NCBI GenBank assembly: GCA_023301565.1
Contig: JALZUO010000007.1
Coordinates: forward strand, 1 to 48,398
Length of the DNA: 48,398 bases
Source: Oligoflexales bacterium
Lineage (GTDB): Bacteria; Bdellovibrionota_B; Oligoflexia; Oligoflexales; JALZUQ01
Direction of reading: 5' to 3'
Shown here: positions 1 through 7,640 of the stretch, piece after piece
How the letters are laid out: each line of letters starts with the position of its first letter
Numbering within the stretch: the stretch's first letter is position 1
Program-made: the position numbers and the translations under genes
The notes under the pieces: model-generated
What the model was told of the DNA's origin: nothing
What the model saw: only the letters and a program-made list of their open reading frames with translations
The model's database searches: none

Positions 1-1287
1 GATTCCAAGCTCCGTAGCAACTTCTGAAACAAGATCTGAAAAACTATATTCAGTGCCCTCGCCTTTGACTAGTTTTTCAAACTTTTTTTGCAGGTAGCTC
101 GATAGTTGCTCTTGATCGTAGATGCCGCTTTTTTTTAGGTTCTTTCCTGGTTTGCCTGGAGCCGGAATATCACTTGAAGCACTTCTGGTATTTCCTACGA
201 TCCAGCCTTTGCTGTTCGCTTTGGCCTGGCAAGAAGCTACGGTTCGCCCAAGCTCATCTGCGATCACTTGCCACATTCTGGGGCCGCTGCCGGTGCTTTC
301 GATGTAGCGTTTTAGGCTTTGCTCCTCTGATGAGGTCCAGGTTTCTGATCGCAGCCTAATACCTTTTGCATGCATGTGGAAATCAAGAGCCTGCTGGCCA
401 ACTCCCAGGAGCCTTGCTATCTCTTCGTCTGGTTTTCCGGCTTCAAATAGGTTTTTTGCCAGGTCTGAAAGGTTATCTCTTTTACTTACTGGGTGCCCTG
501 CAGCCTCGACCCTGTCAAAAACGGCTTGGCTTATGATTTGGCGGGTCCACGGGTTAAACACTCCGCTTAAATAGCGCCTGTTTTCTGCATAAACCCTTGG
601 CTCATCTACTCCTAAGGCTTTGGCCATTTGCGGAACTGACTGAGTAGCTGCGTTTTCTTCGTAGTACCTGAGTCGTTTTTGCTGGTCTTCCAGCAGAGCA
701 TTACGCTCTGCCCAAACGCCTAGGTAGCTGTAGGTCTCAAAGCCGTATCCAGTAGAAAGCAAAAACGGCCCGCCGTCTTCCACGCCATAGACTGCGCGAA
801 TCAGCCTTAACTCATCTGGCCAAAACCCCAGCGACTGCAGGCGAGGTGTTTTTTCTTGCAGGTCTGCCAGGAACCTGGCTTTCAGGTTTCTGCTAGTAAA
901 AGGGGAGGTCAGTCCACCGAGGCCCATGTTTGAGCTAAACTCAAGGTAGCTTTCGTTGAGTAAAAAGCTAAGAGCGGTTTGCTGCTTGGGAGTCAAAAAA
1001 GACCTGTGATCGTTAAGCAGTGTCTGTAGTTTTTCTGAGGTTATATCTTCTGTGTACGAGCGGTTTAAGATCTCGGCAAAACCTTTGAATATAGGTCTCC
1101 AGAAGTCTCTGCTTTCTAGTAGCTTTGGGTCAAGGTCTTCGATCGAAAGCGTGGGAGGAGCTGCGACAAGGGAAAGGGGATTTTTGCCTGTTGCTTGGTT
1201 TGCTGCCGCTTGTGATATCTGCTGCGTCTTGCAGCCGCTGAGAGAGACAACAAAGAAAAGTGCAAATACATGAATGATTCTGACCAC
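1..1287 (-). CDS. Lipoprotein with HTH-like segments and a Myb/SANT-like domain (3' end outside window)
   Basis: An open frame of 429 codons runs without a stop from a GTG at 1287 to the left edge of the window, so the C-terminus is missing. An AAGGAGG ribosome site (1292-1298) lies 4 nt upstream of the GTG. The N-terminus is a signal peptide ending in the lipobox LSGC (Cys19), so an exported lipoprotein is predicted. Residues about 316-362 read as a Myb/SANT-like domain: WTSSEE, then MWQVIADELGRT, then SCQAKAN and a final W. Before it lie two segments resembling helix-turn-helix units (around MAKALGVDE and EEIARLLGVGQQAL). DNA-binding-type folds on a predicted lipoprotein are unusual. The frame and lipobox are read directly; function and localisation are inferred. 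Confidence 0.8.
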   Translation of the reverse strand, partial: MVRIIHVFALFFVVSLSGCKTQQISQAAANQATGKNPLSLVAAPPTLSIEDLDPKLLESRDFWRPIFKGFAEILNRSYTEDITSEKLQTLLNDHRSFLTPKQQTALSFLLNESYLEFSSNMGLGGLTSPFTSRNLKARFLADLQEKTPRLQSLGFWPDELRLIRAVYGVEDGGPFLLSTGYGFETYSYLGVWAERNALLEDQQKRLRYYEENAATQSVPQMAKALGVDEPRVYAENRRYLSGVFNPWTRQIISQAVFDRVEAAGHPVSKRDNLSDLAKNLFEAGKPDEEIARLLGVGQQALDFHMHAKGIRLRSETWTSSEEQSLKRYIESTGSGPRMWQVIADELGRTVASCQAKANSKGWIVGNTRSASSDIPAPGKPGKNLKKSGIYDQEQLSSYLQKKFEKLVKGEGTEYSFSDLVSEVATELGI

Positions 1288-1367
1288 AAAGCCTCCTTGC
1301 TTTGATAGGATTTTATCATTTTTTACAAGTATCTGTATCTTGGGCTAACAGCGTGCAAGCACTATAT

Positions 1368-2438
1368 CTAGACCCCTTCAAACCCATCATAGTAAGGTAT
1401 TTGCTCGCCATGGTAATTGGTCAATAGGAAATGGCCTTTTGTGTTGCGCTCTATTTTTTGAAACGGTGCAATCGGCACCTTGCCTTTGCCGTTTGGCAGA
1501 TCTACCACCAGTTTTGGAATAGCATATCCACTCAGGTATCCCGACAGCTGCTCGTATAGATCCATGGATCTGGCTAAGGGTATCCTAAGGTGACGTGACC
1601 CTTTTACTAGGTCACAGTGAAGTAGGTAATAAGGCTTTATACCTAGCTCGACCATCCCATAAAAAAGCTCTTTTAAAGTCTCGGGGTCGTCGTTGACACC
1701 TTTAAGCAAAACAGTTTGGCTTTGTAGCTGTACGCCAGCATCCAGCAGCATCTGGATTTTTTCTTGGAACACAGGCGTGTACTCGCGTGGGTGGCTAAGG
1801 TGTATAGATATCCAGTAAGGTTTGTGGTTTGACAGTATCTGGCAAAGCTCCTGGTCTACTCGCTGAGGCAAAACCACCGGAACTTTAGTACCTAGTCGCT
1901 TGATGCGTACATGCTCGATGTTATCAAGTTCTTTTAGAAGCCAAGCAAGGTCTTTGTTGGGAAGTGTGAGCGGATCACCTCCGCTAAGCAATACGTCGCG
2001 GATAACTGGAGTGTTTCTTATGTATTCTAAACCTTGCTCCCACTGCTTTTTTGGAAAGCTATAGTTTTCAAAATTACCTACCATCCTAGAACGAGTGCAA
2101 TACCTGCAGTAAGTAGAACAAAAAGCGGTAAGTAAAAATAAAACCCTGTCCGGGTAGCGGTGCACAACCCCAGGAACAGGCGAAAGGTTTTCTTCTCCGA
2201 GGGGGTCTACTAGCTCTTCTGGGTGCTCTGTCGTTTCTTCTATAGATGGCACAACCATTTTGCGAATAGGGTCTGTTGGATCGCTAGGGTCAATAAGGTC
2301 AAGATAGTAGGGGGTGACCAAAAAAGGCAAACCAGATTTTTGTGCAAAGTATTTCTTTTCTGGGTCAGTAAGTGCCAGCCGACCTTCTAGGTCTTTTAAA
2401 CTCCTGACGGAGTGGCGGTACTGATAAGAGTAAGACAT
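1368..2438 (-). CDS. kamA: Lysine 2,3-aminomutase family radical SAM protein (KamA/EpmB type)
   Basis: This 356-residue protein matches the PLP-dependent radical SAM lysine 2,3-aminomutase family. The N-terminal stretch TPYYLDLIDPSDPTDPIRK and the SPVPG..HRYPDRVLF segment are characteristic. The [4Fe-4S]-binding CxxxCxxC is Cys107, Cys111 and Cys114. A C-terminal DLPNGKGK segment corresponds to the PLP-lysine region. The family converts L-lysine to beta-lysine, either free (KamA) or for elongation factor P modification (EpmB). Which role applies cannot be decided here; no efp or epmA gene is nearby. The gene starts 26 nt downstream of tRNA-Arg on the same strand. Its ribosome site is weak (AAAGAGA). 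Confidence 0.9.
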   Translation of the reverse strand: MSYSYQYRHSVRSLKDLEGRLALTDPEKKYFAQKSGLPFLVTPYYLDLIDPSDPTDPIRKMVVPSIEETTEHPEELVDPLGEENLSPVPGVVHRYPDRVLFLLTAFCSTYCRYCTRSRMVGNFENYSFPKKQWEQGLEYIRNTPVIRDVLLSGGDPLTLPNKDLAWLLKELDNIEHVRIKRLGTKVPVVLPQRVDQELCQILSNHKPYWISIHLSHPREYTPVFQEKIQMLLDAGVQLQSQTVLLKGVNDDPETLKELFYGMVELGIKPYYLLHCDLVKGSRHLRIPLARSMDLYEQLSGYLSGYAIPKLVVDLPNGKGKVPIAPFQKIERNTKGHFLLTNYHGEQIPYYDGFEGV

Positions 2439-2463
2439 ATAATGGAGTCTCTTTAAAAAAGAG

Positions 2464-2537
2464 CGAAGGCGGTAGGATTCGAACCTACGACCGCCGGATT
2501 AGAAATCCGGTGCTCTATCCAGCTGAGCTACGCCTCC
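2464..2537 (-). tRNA. tRNA-Arg (anticodon TCT)
   Basis: The minus strand folds as a tRNA of 74 nt. The acceptor GGAGGCG pairs with CGCCTTC (one G-T pair), the D arm is GCTC...GAGC, and the anticodon stem is CCGGA/TCCGG with loop TTTCTAA, giving anticodon TCT. The T arm contains GGTTCGAATCC. The 3' CCA is not encoded. It decodes AGA arginine codons. Confidence 0.96.
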
Positions 2538-2549
2538 ACAAGAGGGCCC

Positions 2550-2578
2550 ATGATTCCACAACAATTCCCCTGACGCAA
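2550..2578 (-). promoter_or_regulatory. Probable promoter of tRNA-Arg
   Basis: On the minus strand TTGCGT (2573-2578) is followed after 17 nt by AATCAT (2550-2555), about 12 nt before the tRNA 5' end. Spacing and position fit a housekeeping promoter, but the -10 box is imperfect. Confidence 0.4.
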
Positions 2579-2632
2579 TACTAAAAAAAGGTCTATTAAC
2601 AGCAGATTAGCAGAAAGCTGAATCGAGGCAGC

Positions 2633-2661
2633 AAAAACCCCGTGAAGGCCAGCCCACGGGG
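2633..2661 (-). terminator. Rho-independent terminator of the Cys-rich peptide gene
   Basis: On the minus strand CCCCGTG and CACGGGG form a 7-bp GC-rich stem followed directly by TTTTT. It lies 29 nt downstream of the stop codon of the metallothionein-like gene, which supports that gene being a discrete short transcript. Confidence 0.8.
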
Positions 2662-2690
2662 GTGTTGATTCGGTGAGCTAGCAAGGCTAT

Positions 2691-2780
2691 TTAGCCGCAG
2701 CAGGCGCACTTTTCACAGCACTTTTGCCCTTTGCAACACTCAGTTGAGCAGTGCCCACACTTGCATTCACATGTTCCCAT
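2691..2780 (-). CDS. 29-residue Cys-rich metallothionein-like peptide
   Basis: A 29-codon frame starts at ATG 2780 and ends at TAA 2691. A strong GGAGG ribosome site sits 6 nt upstream and a clear terminator follows (2633-2661). The product has 11 cysteines in 29 residues, arranged as CECKC, HC, ECC, KCC and CACC with one His, which is typical of thiolate metal-binding peptides. Bacterial metallothioneins such as SmtA are usually about 50-60 residues, so this is short and not clearly a member of a named family. Binding of Zn, Cd or Cu(I) is inference from composition. Ribosome site, frame and terminator together make a real gene likely. It is transcribed divergently from the GYF-PilZ gene. 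Confidence 0.75.
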   Translation of the reverse strand: MGTCECKCGHCSTECCKGQKCCEKCACCG

Positions 2781-2846
2781 AGATACCTCCAAGAGTTTTG
2801 ATTTTCTCTTAAAATAATACAGGCTCACCGGCCAAATGAGAAGCTT

Positions 2847-2895
2847 GCTCCAGTCTCGGCAATTTTTGCCTGTTTTTAGCTGGGACTGGGGAGCA
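2847..2895. repeat. Imperfect nested inverted repeat in divergent intergenic region
   Basis: Between the Cys-rich peptide gene and the GYF-PilZ gene, GCTCCAGTC pairs with GACTGGGGAGC (a two-base bulge). It encloses an inner GGCAA/TTGCC hairpin. It lies about 70-115 nt upstream of the peptide ATG and could be a leader structure or protein-binding site. No U-tract follows on either strand, so it is not a normal terminator. Confidence 0.4.
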
Positions 2896-3016
2896 AAACA
2901 GAGTCATAAGTATCTAAAACTATGAGAACAACTCTTTTTTTTTCAAGAAACCCTAAATGTATTCCGGCAGTATCCGAAAGATAGAAGGACAAGTTTGTTC
3001 TTTTAGGGGTTTAACT

Positions 3017-3583
3017 ATGACACAACCAATTTGGTACATCTATCAAAACGAGCAGCAACTAGGACCGTTTACGGACTCCCAAGTTGTGCAACTTCATACA
3101 AACAAAATGGTGGCCGAAAGTGCCTACATCTTTAAAGCAGGCTGGGAAGAGTGGAAGCCAGTCGAGGACGGGCTCAAGATCTTGGGCGTCGAGGGCACAA
3201 ACCCTGCTGTGGAGTCCAATGGAGAAGAGCGGCGTGACAGTCGCCGGGCAAGCATCAGTGGCCGCATTATTGTTCACAACCGCGGAGATGTTACCTATGC
3301 AGACGGTATCAATATTTCTGAAAACGGACTGTTCTTTGAAAGTCAAAAAGAAGCTTTCAAAATGGGTGAAGAAGTCAAAGTAACCATCCAGGTTCGAGAG
3401 TTTACAAGGCCATATAATGCACGCGGCATCGTAACCCGTCACAGTTCAGATCCTGACTGGCTGATTGGTTATGGGATTCGCTTCGAAAGGTTAGACCCAA
3501 GGCTTCGTGATGAAATAAAACTTTTATGTATGCGCGAAGACGATGACCTACCGGTCAGCACTGTAAGTAAAATTGGTTTATAG
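3017..3583 (+). CDS. GYF_2-PilZ domain protein
   Basis: The protein has two recognisable parts. The N-terminal ~50 residues (WYIYQNEQQLGPFTDSQV...GWEEWKPV) match the bacterial GYF_2 domain, a likely peptide-binding module. The C-terminal half is a PilZ domain with the cyclic-di-GMP signature RRDSRR...S (RxxxR) and D-x-NISENG (D/NxSxxG). A c-di-GMP-responsive adaptor is therefore likely. I chose ATG 3017, which has AGGGG upstream, over the in-frame ATG at 2957, which has no ribosome site; this gives 188 residues. The next gene starts 13 nt downstream and is probably co-transcribed. Target and partner are unknown. Confidence 0.88.
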   Translation: MTQPIWYIYQNEQQLGPFTDSQVVQLHTNKMVAESAYIFKAGWEEWKPVEDGLKILGVEGTNPAVESNGEERRDSRRASISGRIIVHNRGDVTYADGINISENGLFFESQKEAFKMGEEVKVTIQVREFTRPYNARGIVTRHSSDPDWLIGYGIRFERLDPRLRDEIKLLCMREDDDLPVSTVSKIGL

Positions 3584-3596
3584 GAGGTAGAAGCAA

Positions 3597-4772
3597 ATGA
3601 ATGCACGAAATGCAGAAACACTGACTTGGGAAAAAGCTACTTCCGTAGATGAAGTACGGCGATTGATCGACCAGGGTATTGTTCTTCAGCCAGCTACTGC
3701 TAAGAAGCTAGCAAAAAGATTTAAAGAAGACGAATCTTCTCAGATTACCGAGTACTTCGCAGTGCGAGTCGGTGAGAGTGTAGATATCCGGTTGTCCGTA
3801 GAAATGGCTGTGGAAAGCCTGATGATTTGGCTAACTGCTCTGGGGAAAAGTAAGTACATCGGAGTGTTTCTTGAGCGCTTTTTAGTTGTGCAAAATAGAG
3901 TTCGCGCCATCCGAGCCATCCTAGATGTGGTAATGAACCTAGAGGGAGCTCAAAAAGGGCAGTCTGAAGAAACCTTTTGTACAGGTATTAGCCTTATATG
4001 CGAAATGGGTTTTGCTATCCGTGAAATCGGCACGATGTACCCTGACTTGATTAAAGACCCTGACAAGCTGCTGAACCATATCTCTGCTTATCTTTTGTCG
4101 GTATCTAATCATAGTAGCAATCACGTGCGTTTGAGCCTGCTTAACTACTTTGGTGTTCTAGAGTCTGGCCAGGCACGTAATAACTTTCATAAGGTTCTTG
4201 ACCGGTTTGGGCACTCGATGCTGGACTTTCTTTTTCGCTCTTTGTTTGAGAAGAAGACGGAGGCTGTCGCACTAAAATACCTACAAGAAAATTTTGGCTT
4301 TATTCTAGACACAGACTACACCATTCAAAAAGTAGTGTTTGAAACCCTTAAGTTTTATATGCTCAAAAAGCCAGATAGGTTTGTGCTTCTTTGCAAAGAA
4401 ATGTCAAAACAGTGCGAGTCAGAAGACTGGAGTGCTAGCCAGAATGCAAAGTCTGTTTGGATGCGGCACTTGGCTCTTTTGTTTAGCGTTACAAGTGATG
4501 TGAACCACGTAAAGCTAGGCTCAGATATATTTCTTGTCTTGCGTATGCACAAGAAGAGCCCTGGCTACACACAGCTAGTAGACCAGGTTTATAAAGATCA
4601 AAAAATAAGAAAAGCTTTCAAAGAATTGATTGATTTCTATGAGAGGCCAAAGCCAAAGCAGCGATCGAATATGAGCTTAATTAGAGGTACTAAAAGAGGA
4701 CGCAAGCCGTCTTTGTCGAAAGCCCCTGAGATGACTACGGTAGATCAGGTGACGTTTTTAAATGCGATTTAG
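3597..4772 (+). CDS. Conserved-type helical protein of unknown function
   Basis: A 391-residue soluble protein without signal peptide or obvious catalytic motifs. The ribosome site AGGAGG precedes the ATG at good distance. The sequence is dominated by amphipathic helices, reminiscent of HEAT/ARM-like repeats, and ends in a basic tail (RGTKRGRKPS). I do not recognise the family. It follows the GYF-PilZ gene by 13 nt and is followed by a terminator, so the two probably form a two-gene operon and may act in the same c-di-GMP-dependent process; that link is inference. Confidence 0.85.
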   Translation: MNARNAETLTWEKATSVDEVRRLIDQGIVLQPATAKKLAKRFKEDESSQITEYFAVRVGESVDIRLSVEMAVESLMIWLTALGKSKYIGVFLERFLVVQNRVRAIRAILDVVMNLEGAQKGQSEETFCTGISLICEMGFAIREIGTMYPDLIKDPDKLLNHISAYLLSVSNHSSNHVRLSLLNYFGVLESGQARNNFHKVLDRFGHSMLDFLFRSLFEKKTEAVALKYLQENFGFILDTDYTIQKVVFETLKFYMLKKPDRFVLLCKEMSKQCESEDWSASQNAKSVWMRHLALLFSVTSDVNHVKLGSDIFLVLRMHKKSPGYTQLVDQVYKDQKIRKAFKELIDFYERPKPKQRSNMSLIRGTKRGRKPSLSKAPEMTTVDQVTFLNAI

Positions 4773-4814
4773 AGGCTAGCTAGTGGTAAGGCGAAGGTTA
4801 CCAAAGTTCCATTG

Positions 4815-4850
4815 AGCCCTGATTTTATTGATCAGGGCTTTCTTCGTTTT
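4815..4850 (+). terminator. Terminator of the PilZ operon, overlapping the convergent gene's 3' end
   Basis: AGCCCTGAT (4815-4823) and ATCAGGGCT (4831-4839) form a perfect 9-bp stem with a 7-nt loop followed by a T-rich run. It lies about 40 nt after the stop at 4772. The right arm lies inside the last codons of the convergent lipoprotein gene, so one sequence serves both coding and termination. Confidence 0.8.
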
Positions 4851-5439
4851 TAGAGTCCTCAGAACCAGAGTCTTCAGGCGCTTGCTCTAGCTCTTCGCTG
4901 TTCTCGTCTTTTTGTTCAACGTAAGGGTCGGTTGTGTCCCCTTTTACGATGCTACCCAGCGGGAAATCGATGGTCGTATCTGCACTTAGTACATCTTCTA
5001 CAAACCATACTTTTTGTTTTTTACGGACGACACGTACCGTGTTCTCTGTGGTAACTAGCGGAGACTCGTCGGCACCCTCTTGCTTGTCAAAGTTGTTTCT
5101 GTACTTTAACTGAAACACGATTGCTACGTCGTTTGGAGAAATATCTGTGCGCTCGACAATAGAGTAGGATTCGAGTTTAAACTTTCGTTTTAAAAAAGCT
5201 TCTTCAAACTTTTCATCTGTAGCTGATTTAAGTGCGTTTCGAAGCTTACCCGTAGTGTAGGAAAGAAGCAGTTCTTTTTGACCCATATCGGTCATACCAA
5301 AGGCCGTGTCTAAGTACTCTTCTACAACTTTATCAGGGCTCATTTTAAGTCGTTTTGACTCACAGGTCTGCACACAACCCATGGCAGAAAAAACTGTGAC
5401 TATACAAGCTATCTTTCGCACTCGGCTAATTTCAAACAT
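4825..5439 (-). CDS. Putative lipoprotein with acidic C-terminus
   Basis: About 204 residues. The N-terminus (VRKIACIVTVFSAMGC) resembles a signal peptide with a weak lipobox, MGC. The core (VVEEYLDTAF...LLLSYTTGKLRNAL...VAIVFQLKYRNN) resembles small NTF2-like/DUF4878-type periplasmic domains, but I cannot assign it firmly. The last ~35 residues are Glu/Asp/Ser-rich. ATG 5439 is preferred to the TTG one codon upstream; neither has a strong ribosome site. The 3' end overlaps the terminator of the convergent operon. Confidence 0.75.
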   Translation of the reverse strand: MFEISRVRKIACIVTVFSAMGCVQTCESKRLKMSPDKVVEEYLDTAFGMTDMGQKELLLSYTTGKLRNALKSATDEKFEEAFLKRKFKLESYSIVERTDISPNDVAIVFQLKYRNNFDKQEGADESPLVTTENTVRVVRKKQKVWFVEDVLSADTTIDFPLGSIVKGDTTDPYVEQKDENSEELEQAPEDSGSEDSKNEESPDQ

Positions 5440-5520
5440 CAATCAAATCCACATGGTTATTGTCTTACTATTGTACTGGAAAGCGAGCTTATTTGCACCG
5501 GTCTCAAACAGCTTGCAGCC

Positions 5521-6240
5521 CTAGCGGCTTCTCCCCAGCTTTTTGTAGACAGGTTGTTTAGGTAAAGCCTTGGCTACCCCTTGAGGGGCACGGTAGCTAG
5601 GTCTGCTTTTGTCATAGTTGTATGCGTCCGTTGGGTTTGAGCGTGTTACATGCTCTTGTGTTGCCGGGATCTTCATTTTTGAGCCCATTGCAGGTTTGCC
5701 AGCTTGGTAAGCACCGCTACGGTATACAGGTGGAGCAACAGCAGCCACCTCCGTTGCAAGCGCAAACTGCTCTTTATAGCTAGCCCAGAGTCTTGTCGGT
5801 GCTTTGACGACCAATAGTTTTCTGTTGCCTTTGAACTCTTGCATATCGTGGCTGGCATAAAGCAACTCTTGGTCTACTTGGACAACCAAAGGTGCCGCAA
5901 ACACTTTCAGGTTAGGCTTGGTATTGGCCGCAATCTCGTGTTTAGCTAAATATGTACAAGAAGGTTTTTTTTGTAAAAAAGCTACTTTTACGCCCCGTTT
6001 TTTTGCTTTTCTAAGCTTTCTTAGCCAGGACCTATCGCTACACGCATCGGAAACTACCTGGATTTCATGCTTTGCCGAGGATATTTTCTTCAGAAAAAAA
6101 GAACGAAAATTTTTGTAGTTTGCAAAAGACTGCTTTTGCATCTCTGGAGATTTAATGGCCTTAGCCGATAAAACCTTAAACCAAGCAATGCTACATAGCC
6201 CCATTAGGCAAACCAGGTAAAAAAGGTAGCTTCTTTTCAT
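5521..6240 (-). CDS. Exported protein with a PLD-like (degenerate) domain
   Basis: A 239-residue protein with an N-terminal signal anchor (YLFYLVCLMGLCSIAWF). Residues about 40-145 resemble one half of a phospholipase D fold: the helix ISSAKHEIQVVSD, then LRKAKKRGVKVAFL, then a strand near QVDQELLYASHD. The HxKxxxxD catalytic motif is not visible, so it is probably non-catalytic or only structurally related. The C-terminal ~70 residues are Pro/Tyr/Arg-rich and low in order. A GAGG ribosome site precedes ATG 6240. Function unknown; envelope location is inferred. Confidence 0.7.
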   Translation of the reverse strand: MKRSYLFYLVCLMGLCSIAWFKVLSAKAIKSPEMQKQSFANYKNFRSFFLKKISSAKHEIQVVSDACSDRSWLRKLRKAKKRGVKVAFLQKKPSCTYLAKHEIAANTKPNLKVFAAPLVVQVDQELLYASHDMQEFKGNRKLLVVKAPTRLWASYKEQFALATEVAAVAPPVYRSGAYQAGKPAMGSKMKIPATQEHVTRSNPTDAYNYDKSRPSYRAPQGVAKALPKQPVYKKLGRSR

Positions 6241-6272
6241 TTGGCCCTCTTTGTAAATGCTGGTGTCTTCTT

Positions 6273-7640
6273 TTAAGAGTATCGTATCACGAAGCTGCTA
6301 AAGCCACCCATGCCGTCGTCGTTTCCAGAGTAGAGGACTAACAGGTTCTTTCGCGTGACGTATTTGCGGTAGTAGCTTGGTATGCGCTCTGAAGGTGAAA
6401 TAACCTCTATTTTCCCTGCGTATTCTTCAAGCAACCACTCTAAGTGGGCGGTGGACTCTTCAGGTTCAAAAGAACAGACACTATAGACCAGTTCACCTCC
6501 CGGCTTTAGGCGTTTGAGGCTTTCGCTTAACAAGGTTTTTTGCAAGTCAGCAAACCTACGGACACAGTCAGGTTTTTTGCGCCATTTACCTTCTGGGTGC
6601 TGGCGAAACGTTCCGAGTCCGCTGCAGGGGGCATCGACAAGGATTCGGTCAAACTGTTTACTGACATCAAGCTCTTCAAGCGAGCTTTTTTTTACTTCAA
6701 TGCGCCCGCTAGGCAGGTGCCCTAGGGTCTCTAGGTTTGAATGGAAACGCTTGATCTGCCCCTCAGATGGGTCAATAGCTAATAGGGTCGATTGCTCGTT
6801 CATCCGCTCGAATAAAGCACCAGACTTTCCGCCTGGTCCGCAGCAAGCATCAAGGATGTCGAGCTTGCCTTCTAGGTCTACTAGCTGCGCCGAAAGCTGC
6901 GAGCTCTCTCCTTGGATCGCAAAGTAGCCTTGGCCAAACAAAGATTCAGGTATGGTAGAAGGAAATTTTTCTAGTTCTAGGCAGCTACGCAAAGGCTTTT
7001 TTTTACTTGGAGTGTTTTCTTCTTTTAATAGGTTTTTTCTCAGTTCTGGTACATCGTCTTGAGGTGTTTTAAGCCCATTGATGCGGACGTGGTGTGGCTG
7101 CGGCCCATTGTGTGCCGCTAGGATGGTTTCTAATCTTTCAAAAGAAAACCTAGCTATCCAGCGGTCGACGATCCATTTTGGGTGAGCAAATTGTAGGGCA
7201 AGATATTCGGCTGGCTTTTCTTTTTTGTCAGGTTTGGGGAAGTATTTTGACTTGCTTGCTACTTGGCGCAAAATGCCATTAACAAAGCCAGTTGCTTTCA
7301 TTAATTTTTTTGATTTTAGGTACTCAACGCTTTCGTTAACCGTGGCTCTATCTGGAACTCGGCTAAGGTAGAATATTTGATAGGTTCCGCAGACCAAAGC
7401 CGCTTGTACAAAAGAGTTTGTCTGGTCGAGCTCTCTGCTTGCAATGTTTTGCAAAATCCAGCGGATTTTAGAATACCAGCGTAGAGACCCTTGAATGATT
7501 TCGTAAGCCAGGGCCTTGTCTTTGGGTTTTAGCTTTGTTTTTTTAAGGTTGTAATCGAAGCTTGCTCTTACTTCACGGTTTTCAAACATCACGCTGTGGA
7601 ATACATCGTAAGCTACTTTCCTGGAGGGTGAAACGCTCAT
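6273..7640 (-). CDS. rsmB: 16S rRNA (cytosine-C5) methyltransferase RsmB
   Basis: A 455-residue protein with the RsmB layout. The N-terminal NusB-like RNA-binding domain spans about residues 5-135 and includes NESVEYLK and GFVNGILR. A Rossmann SAM-dependent methyltransferase domain follows. The SAM loop is DACCGPGGKSG (about 265-274). Motif IV is DAPCSG with Cys339, and motif VI is YSVCSFEPEES with catalytic Cys389. The enzyme methylates C967 of 16S rRNA in E. coli. Its ATG overlaps the stop of the upstream lapA-like gene (ATGA), indicating translational coupling. Confidence 0.95.
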   Translation of the reverse strand: MSVSPSRKVAYDVFHSVMFENREVRASFDYNLKKTKLKPKDKALAYEIIQGSLRWYSKIRWILQNIASRELDQTNSFVQAALVCGTYQIFYLSRVPDRATVNESVEYLKSKKLMKATGFVNGILRQVASKSKYFPKPDKKEKPAEYLALQFAHPKWIVDRWIARFSFERLETILAAHNGPQPHHVRINGLKTPQDDVPELRKNLLKEENTPSKKKPLRSCLELEKFPSTIPESLFGQGYFAIQGESSQLSAQLVDLEGKLDILDACCGPGGKSGALFERMNEQSTLLAIDPSEGQIKRFHSNLETLGHLPSGRIEVKKSSLEELDVSKQFDRILVDAPCSGLGTFRQHPEGKWRKKPDCVRRFADLQKTLLSESLKRLKPGGELVYSVCSFEPEESTAHLEWLLEEYAGKIEVISPSERIPSYYRKYVTRKNLLVLYSGNDDGMGGFSSFVIRYS

